This document shows, in pieces, positions 57,171 to 64,000 of a stretch of 64,000 bases of DNA (the stretch's first letter is position 1; every line of letters begins with the position of its first letter). The position numbers were made by a program, and so were the translations under genes. The notes below the pieces were generated by a model. It made no database searches, had not been told where the DNA came from, and worked only from the letters and a program-made list of their open reading frames with translations. The DNA is from Polytrichum commune (Eukaryota; Streptophyta; Polytrichopsida; Polytrichales; Polytrichaceae): the NCBI GenBank assembly GCA_950295325.1, contig OX485808.1, forward strand, positions 7,750,501 to 7,814,500. Reading direction: 5' to 3'.

Positions 57171-58749
57171 TTTGGAATTGAATCTAGTGTTAGAGGGTTA
57201 GGGGGTGTTTTAGTATTTGTGGGAACTATTTGGATTACTTGGATTTAAATGCTAAGTGTTGGACCTTAGTGTCTATTAATTTAACTGTGAGCGGGGTTTT
57301 TAGTGATCGAATTAGACTTGTTGGTGTTTGTTTTAGGCCTGGGTTTGGTTCGGATTGGGAGTTAGGCAGTTAGAAGATTGGGTTATCCTTAAACTCCGGA
57401 TCCAGGGAATGCCCTGGATTTCTCAGGCTCGGGAAGGAAAAAACTCTCTTTGTATTCGGTGTGCAAGAGCGTCTCGGTTGCGGCGGCAGCCTGGGTCCAG
57501 CCGCATGGGATCCTTGGCCAAGGAGGCCAGTAAGAAGGAGGAGGGTCAATGCAGGGCATAACGCCGAGGATTTAAGGATTAGCGGCAAACTTAGTTCAAG
57601 CTGTCAATGTTGGAAGAGGAAAGGGGAGTTGTGTCGAAGGGCGGCAAAGTTCGGTGAATCACTGTTGGAGGGCCACCTTCAACCATCCAGCCTCAGACGG
57701 TGTAACCCGCTGTTGAACCGGTTTACATGGAAGTTACTCCCACCAAAATTAGATCTTCTCTTCTCTTAGTCTCGTGAAGGTGTTTGCATTCTTCTGTATC
57801 TCAATTCCGTAACATGCAGTTCCAATATCCTTATAAACTCTCTAAGAGTAGTTGGTCTAAGATTACCAGTTTATGTTTCCCTGAATCTAATGTCAAGGTT
57901 TGGTGTTCCTAAACCTTGACATAGATTTAGTAACACAATACTTTTCTTAATCAAGAATATTGTGTTCAAGACCCTTTTTATAAATCCCTAGGGATAAAGT
58001 GTCCAAGTTGTCAAGCTTATGTTCCCCGAAAGTGCCCTTAACGAGAACACTTCTACAATATCTCTCAGTATGTAGTTCCTTTTAAATAATCTCTTAAATG
58101 GATAGGTACCTTAGATCTTAAGTTAATGTTTCTCAAACGTGTAATGTCAAGGTTAAGTGTTTCCCCGAGAGAAACATCCTCATACAATATCTTTCATGGT
58201 GGAATCCATCTAAAACATATTCCAAGTTTATAACTCTCGTAATTTGAAATCACCTACCTACAATATCCTTCATGTTTTGAATTTATATCACACCGATTTA
58301 TAATCCTATATAGAATCCTTATTCATTCCTTTTAAATTCCAATGCAATATCCTTTATTCCGTTCAAGTTTTCAAACCCGTTGCCTAAATACTTTCATAAG
58401 GTAGCATACTCCCTCGCTAAGACAACCTAGCTCGTGGAATATACTTAGACCTAATTAAAATCCCTTTACATTCCAATAATCATAGGTGTATGCTCTCGAG
58501 CCAAATCTCTAAGACTTAGCACATAATTGCCACTCCTTAGAAGATTCCAAGTATTTGGCTAAGGTCGGCCAAATTCCCAGAATATTCTCTTAGGCCGCCA
58601 AAATCCCTCAGTGCTAAGATAGGGAATTTTGGTGACGAGGCCACATCTCGGCCACCTTTGGTTCCAATCCTTTGCTTGCTCTATGATTTGATTAGTCTTA
58701 TCAAGTCCTCTCAAGTGAACTAATCTCGGTGCCTCAAATCCAATGGCGT
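57171..58749. other. Repeat-like region without gene
   Basis: 57390-57770 is GC-richer with a few short frames lacking motifs. 57887-57930 carries an inverted repeat (ATGTCAAGGTTT ... AAACCTTGACAT). 57950-58450 has repeated words (AATATCTTTCATG, TCCTTCATG, ATATCCTTTATTCC). Probably decayed LTR or satellite sequence. Confidence 0.35.
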
Positions 58750-58750
58750 G

Positions 58751-58812
58751 AAAGGTAATGATGTGGACTTATGCTAAGGTGTCAAGCTTCGGCTTGAGGC
58801 ATCATTACCTTT
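58751..58812. repeat. Hairpin with 13-bp perfect stem and nested TTCG-loop hairpin
   Basis: AAAGGTAATGATG (58751-58763) pairs with CATCATTACCTTT (58800-58812). Inside, TCAAGC-TTCG-GCTTGA forms a second 6-bp stem with a TTCG tetraloop. Lies 20 bp upstream of solo LTR B. Confidence 0.65.
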
Positions 58813-58831
58813 TCCATCAATGAGCACTACC

Positions 58832-59806
58832 TGTCGCGCACCTCTCCATGAGGAGTGCCCGAAACACCATGGGCACAAGGGGGACCCCGGAGTGACACCC
58901 GGGACTTGTGGCGCCGTTGGTGAGAGGGCCCAAGTGATCCTAGTGTGGGTGAGGGCCCCGGGCGTTGGGAACGCCTCCCACCCACCAAGACTAGGAGGCA
59001 TGAGGGTGAGGCCATGAGCTATGCGTAGCTCATGGCGTGGTGATTCTAGAATGCTCAAGATCACCTCAATCGGAGGTGTGAGCTAGGAGTTATGGCCATT
59101 TGAGTGGGGTGCTGTCCCGGGACAGCGCCCTGGTACAGCAGTGCCTGGGAGTGATTCCCGGGACTGCCAAGGTTCAAACAGGCATAACTTCCTCAAGACT
59201 TGCCCGAATGGGGCAAATGAGGAGTCCATCCGCATCTACGTGAAGCGTAGATGAGGATGGAGTGGTTGGTTTCTGGAATCAGACATCATACAAGGAAGTT
59301 ATGATGGTCTGAAGCTGATGGGGGCTTCTAGGCCCAGCGGCTAAGGGAAAGTGTCCACTTGGCCCCAACTCTTGGTGGAGAGACAAGAGGTTGGTTGACG
59401 GTGGGGTAGGGGCCCCGCGTGAAGTCCTAGAGGCTTATATGGGTGAGGTGGTGTGGCCTCACCCACCCGAGGCCGAACGGCAAGGCCTCCATGGGCTTTG
59501 GCCTATTGTGAGGCCATAGTTGCCTAGTATGGTTCGGGTTGTTGTAGTGTTGCTCCGGCAACGCGATGATCAACATAGGATTGGACTTCCATGGATGGAA
59601 GTCCACATTGGGGAAATGGGTTACCGATTAAGGGGTGAGTCCCGAAAGCAAAGTAGGAGGGTTGGTTCCCTCCTATGAACTATTGGTCCGGGGTTAGAGG
59701 AGCTAACCATTAGCATGGCGGTATGCGAAGGGTTAGCCACTCGTAACCTTTGCTAGAATTGAAAATTGGCAAGATGGTCAAGGGGGGGCTAGCAAGGGTT
59801 GCGACA
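58832..59806 (+). mobile_element. Solo LTR B (975 bp)
   Basis: TGTCGCGCACC ... GGTTGCGACA with a perfect 5-bp duplication CTACC (58827-58831, 59807-59811). Very similar to LTR C; contains GCTGTCCCGGGACAGCGCC, a palindromic stretch absent from LTR A. Confidence 0.85.
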
Positions 59807-59811
59807 CTACC

Positions 59812-61386
59812 TAGGTGATTTGGTTTACTTAGCTTAGATCCTCTTGCCTCAATCTCTTGCCAAGTGTGGGTAATTTTACCGTATTGCATGCGTAATCCAA
59901 GTTGCCATGAAATAACCTCAAGTTTGTCGCACGCAATTTACTTCTTATATGAATTTCACAAAGTATTTATCGGAGTTCCTCTATATGGTGCTTGGCCAAT
60001 GAGCCGCATGCAAATCCTCGGGTCATCTCTTTTCCAAAACTTTGCTTGTCTTACAATTCGGTAATGGCCTAAGCCTATGTGAGTATGTTGCTCTTTGATT
60101 GCTGCATCTTATTTTATCGCACCGTGGTTGCCGAATACGATCCCTAGACACAAACTTATTGCACCGCGGGTGCCGTTTTCTATCTAATGGCGATCCCTAG
60201 ACTCAAACTTATTGCACCGCGGGTGCCGTTTTCTATCTAATGACGAACTCAAGACTTCAAGACTCGGGAGCTCGGACACTCATGTAAAATTTGCTTGAGC
60301 GAATGAAGTGTATTAGGGGCCTCTAGTTGGCCTCTTTATATAGTCTTACAAATCCATATTTTTCTAGGATTTTTGTAAATGTTAGTTCGGCTAATTTTAG
60401 CTCTGTATCTATTAATAGCCGAATTCAAATGTCTTTACTCCGTAGAGTTCAAATCTAAATAGTCTAATATGTAATTCATGCGTACATATCCTTTCATATC
60501 CAAGCCTATTTAATTAGGCACGTGCTCCTAAAGCATGCCTCTTCTAATCTTAACTAGCCCTATTCCCACTAGCTACTTCTGGTGCCCCTACCTTTAGCCG
60601 CTCGTTCCCGGTTCCCGTTCGTTCCCGGCTCCTGTTCGTTCCCGGTTCCTGCTCGTTCCCGGCTCCTGTTCGTTCCCGGCCTTCGGCTCTTGGTTCCCTG
60701 CGCTCCCGACCTTTCATAAGCTACCAAGTCCTTCCCTAGGTGCTCACGGCCTTCCATAAGTACCCAGGGCCTTCTATCAGTTTCCAAGGCCTTCTATCAG
60801 TTCCCAAGGCCTTCTATCAGTTTCCAAGGCCTTCTCCGGGTCCCCCCCTTACGCATCGCTCCCAGGGGCCCCTTTCGCCACGCGGCCGCTTCTCTCGCAT
60901 TCTCCGATTCGCCTCTCCTTCGTCGTGCTCCTCGGCTTCTTGCTTCCCGACCTTCTCTTCCGTCTCGGAGGGGGAGAAAGAGCGAGCTTACCAATCACAC
61001 AATCACAAGGGAAATTGGGCAAGAGGTTGAGTCCAATTCCCTCTAAAGGGGGTAACTATCGCTGGCAGTGTAAGAACCTCAAAATTTCACTTGGAATTCG
61101 AGACTTCAAAGTTTCAGTGGTCGTTCAATGAAGAGAAATTAGTGCAGGGGGACTGTGCACAGGGCAAGTGGCAACAAAGGAGATTCATTTAATGCTGCAA
61201 CCACATGAAAATGTTCATTAGCACTATCTGATGCAAGCTCAGAATGCACCAGGGCACCATATTGCGAAGGGGGGATACTAGTTTAGATTCTGATGTGCTA
61301 GTTGAATTCGGAAGCAAGAACAGGGTGGTTCGGAGCTTCATGAGCGTCACTGGCTCACCTCATCACGAATCAGGAAGGAGCTCGAA
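59812..61386. other. Spacer with tandem repeats
   Basis: Two direct copies of a ~55-bp unit at ~60138-60242 (ATTGCACCGCGGGTGCCG, TTTTCTATCTAATG). At 60600-60690 about five copies of GTTCGTTCCCGG(C/T)TCCT. At 60765-60835 four copies of a ~22-bp unit (TTCCAAGGCCTTCTATCAG). GC-rich frames across these (60569-61030) are repeat artefacts. No gene supported. Confidence 0.5.
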
Positions 61387-62359
61387 TGTCGCAACCCTTG
61401 CTAGGTCCCTTAACAATCTTGCCAATTTTCGTTTCTAGCAAAGGTTACGAGCGCTAACCATTCGCATTCCGCCATGCTAATGGTTAGCTCCTCTTACCCC
61501 GGACCAATAGTTCATAGGAGGGAACCAACCCTCCTACTTTGCTTTCGGGACTCACCCCTTAATTGGTAACCCATTTCCCCAATGTGGACTTCCATCCATG
61601 GAAGTCCAATCCTATGTTGATCATCGCATTGCCGGAGCAACACTACAACAACCCGAAGCATACTAGGCAACTATGGCCTCACAATAGGCCAAAGCCCATG
61701 GAGGCCTTGCCGTTCGGCCTCGGGTGGGTGAGGCCATACCACCTCACCCATATAAGCCTCTAGGACTCTACACGGAGCCCCTACCCCACCGCCAACCAAC
61801 CTCTTGTCTCTCTACCAAGAGTTGGGGCCAAGTGGACATTTTCCCTTAGCTGCTGGGCCTAGAACCCCCCCAGCAGCTTCAGACCATCATAACTTCCTTG
61901 TATGATGTCTGATCATAACAACCAACCACTCCATCCTCATCTACGCTTCACGTAGATGCCGATGGGTTCCTCGCTTGTCCCAATCGGGCAAGTCTTGAGG
62001 AAGTTATGCCTGTTTGAACCTTGGCAGTCCCGGGAATCACTCCCAGGCACTGCTGTACCAGGGCGCTGTCCCGGGACAGCACCCCACTCAAATGGCCATA
62101 ACTCCTAGCTCACACCTCCGATTGAGGTGTTCTTGAGCTTTCTAGAATCACCACGCCATGAGCTACGCATAGCTCATGGCCTTACCCTTGTGCCTCCTAG
62201 TCTTCGTGGGTGGGAGGCGTTCCCAACGCCCGGGGCCCTCACCCACACTAGGATCACTTGGGCCCTCTCACCAACGGCGCCACAAGTCCCGGGTGTCACT
62301 CCGGGGTCCCCCTTGTGCCCATGGTGTTTCGGGCACTCCTCATGGAGAGGTGCGCGACA
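61387..62359 (-). mobile_element. LTR C: 3' LTR of a Ty3/Gypsy element on the minus strand (973 bp)
   Basis: Reverse orientation of LTR A/B. On the minus strand it is immediately preceded by a purine-rich tract (GGTGGGGGTGAG, 62360-62371), as expected for the polypurine tract before a 3' LTR. The internal region with integrase sequence lies to its right, so the element continues beyond the window edge. The 5-bp flank is TCGAA; its partner is outside the window. Confidence 0.8.
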
Positions 62360-64000
62360 CTCACCCCCACCAAACGGAGTCGATGCCCTCATCGACTATA
62401 CTCGTAGTCGGCACACCAATTCTCAAGTTGCCATCCTCTATGGTGCCGCATTGTGTTTACCTTAGGGCGCGACCCCCACAATGCATCTTCAAATTTGGCA
62501 TAGTCCCAAAGGTGTCGTTCCTAGGTGGTCCGTTAGCGACCTTGGATCTCTCCTCCAAGGACCTAACCTACACTAGACCCACCTACTTTGGGACTCACTT
62601 GGGTTGCCCCTCCTTTGGGGCCTCCCCCGTTAGGCTCCACTAGCCTAACGTGACACATCTAGGCGAGACCTCAACGCTTCCACTAAGTTGTCTCGGTTGC
62701 AACTCCGAGATGGCTTTCCATTGTTAAGCCACGCCTCGATCGCACGGGGGTGATGCCAAGTCCCGCCCGACTCGGTTCCCACTTTGCTTTTTCGAGACAT
62801 GGGTTCATGACTCCCATGCGCCAACTTTCGTTAGCTCGCGGGTAGCACTTTTATGAGCACGCGCCATCACCTTGTCCCCGCCCGGACAAGCCCACAATTA
62901 AGAAGTTTCTTGGTTTTATCCAAGGCCCCTCCAAGCCATGGCCCCCAATTACTCGGCTTACCCAACCTAGTTTGGCATGTCTATTCCCCCTCTTCCATTA
63001 ACCAAGCACAAGTACAAGACTAGGACCTCATCTCATACTTTTCTCTTTGCACCACTAAAGTTTGGATTTTATTCCCTCAAGCCAAAGAACAAGTTCATGT
63101 CGTGGAGCAATTAACCTCGAAGCTAAGTGTGCTACTAGCGTCTCTCCCCCACTAAAGGAGATTGATGGCCTCATCAATGCCTACGCTTCATTTTATTGGA
63201 ATCCTTAGCCTTAGTTTCTTCAAAGTGCTTCACCAATTCATTGGTGTTCACCATGTCACTTGCCGCCACCCAAGCGGTTTCTTTCTCATGGTATCCTCAC
63301 CATTTCACCAACTACTCCTTTGTACATTTTTTTTTCATTTTCACTTGGGCTTCCTACACTTGAGGATGCCCTCCTACCTCATGTTCCAAGTGACCTCCAC
63401 AAGGTCGGGACGTGGCCTAATCACTTGCTTGTGATCGGGCCACAAGGTGTCGTCCTAAAATGACTTTCGTAATGAGACATGAAATGTCGGATGCACTTTG
63501 ATGTCCGGCGGTAATTCCAACTTATACATGTCCTTGAACACTTGTTGCACAATGGAAAACGAAGTTCCAATTTTGGACATGAACTTTTGAAGTAAGGCCT
63601 TTGGGCAAGGTGAAGTTGTCCACATTCAACAACACCTTATTGGCCCACCTCATACTCCACTTCGCGTCTTCCGGCATTGATTTGCACTCCGTAGCACCTT
63701 CGGGCTTTCTCCACCAACAACTTGGTCATCTCCAACACTTGTTTACCATCCTTGGCCAAATCCTCACCATCTTGGTTGAACTCTAGTGTTGAATGTGCCC
63801 CCTCGAGAGTTAGGTTAATAGGTTGGAGCACATCCACTCCATAAGCCACCACCAAAGACCACCCCTTGGTAGCCAAGTGCGTGGCTACATTGCAATTACA
63901 CTCCACTCGACCCACATAGTCCGCCCAATCTCCTTGGTCCGCCCCCACCAAGTTCCTCAAGTATTGCTTCAAGACTCCATTCACACGCTCCGTTTTCCCA
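62360..64000 (-). pseudogene. Ty3/Gypsy internal region: integrase C-terminal part, frameshifted
   Basis: On the minus strand from the window edge: VNGVLKQYLRNL (the conserved ERVN-x-x-L region of Ty3/Gypsy integrase), then DWADYVGRVE, and VEYEVGQ, a frameshift, VLLNVDNFTLPKGL, another shift, FMSKIGTSFSIVQQVF, YKLELPPDIKVHPTFHVSL. The last block is the typical GPF..V...Y.L.LPP..K.HPVFHVS tail of plant Gypsy polyproteins. At least two frameshifts show it is inactive. Sequence from ~63400 down to the polypurine tract has no clear chromodomain. The 5' part lies outside the window. Confidence 0.75.

Noticed and set aside
60569-61131. GC-rich ORFs on both strands
   Set aside because: They follow tandem repeats (GTTCGTTCCCGG, CCAAGGCCTTCTATCAG) and have repetitive composition.
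1-64000. tRNA, rRNA or other structured RNA genes
   Set aside because: No cloverleaf with the expected conserved loops was recognised by eye; a tRNAscan/Infernal run would be decisive.

Overview
This is a eukaryotic nuclear window from a plant-type genome. The genes have GT..AG introns, pyrimidine-rich leaders, small exons and phase-consistent splicing, and the transposons are plant-like (Mutator-like, PIF/Harbinger-type MITE, Ty3/Gypsy, hAT-like). I recognise no conserved housekeeping gene. The gene content suggests a seed-free plant (bryophyte, fern or lycophyte), but that is inference. Most of the 64 kb is transposable elements nested in lineage-specific genes, many of them broken.

Layout. 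1-560: relic of a hAT-like transposase. 1.1-3.5 kb: one or two minus-strand genes, including a multi-pass membrane protein. 4.9-5.4 kb: a PIF/Harbinger-type MITE. 8.3-12.95 kb: gene 1, an unrecognised coiled-coil/zinc-finger protein with a RING-like exon, disrupted by a 1.6-kb element. 13.6-33.3 kb: gene 2, a relative of gene 1, split first by a 16.2-kb element (13699-29915) and then by a 1.9-kb element. 35.1-38.5 kb: a DDE-transposase-like gene. 38.5-45.6 kb: little I can call. 45.7-48.1 kb: a hAT-like pseudogene carrying a 1.4-kb insertion. 48.1-51 kb: MITEs and inverted repeats. 52.1-56.5 kb: a decayed methyltransferase-like locus broken by a solo LTR and a 2.1-kb element. 57-64 kb: another element fragment, a second solo LTR, GC-rich repeats, and the 3' end of a Ty3/Gypsy element on the minus strand.

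The main discovery candidate is the 16.2-kb element. It lies between two 14-bp direct repeats that also mark where gene 2's reading frame is interrupted, and it has 33-bp perfect terminal inverted repeats. Inside are (i) a Mutator-type transposase with a GCM/WRKY-like zinc-finger region, a DDE core and a SWIM finger; (ii) a small zinc-knuckle-like ORF; and (iii) a 13-exon gene whose N-terminal half resembles a ParB-like domain (DGNHR motif) and whose C-terminal half resembles an N4-cytosine/N6-adenine DNA methyltransferase. The two blocks of a ~223-bp satellite lie exactly in two introns of this gene. Nearly every unit carries a 32-bp palindrome (15-bp arms around CA). A ParB-like protein and a regular array of palindromes on one transposon recalls parB/parS and the plant VANDAL/VANC anti-silencing systems. 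That link is hypothesis; the architecture itself is read directly from the sequence.

A second pattern: four copies of a short-TIR element (TGAGGCC...GGGCTCAC, ~8-bp target duplications) each interrupt gene or pseudogene sequence, and each carries a different internal minisatellite.
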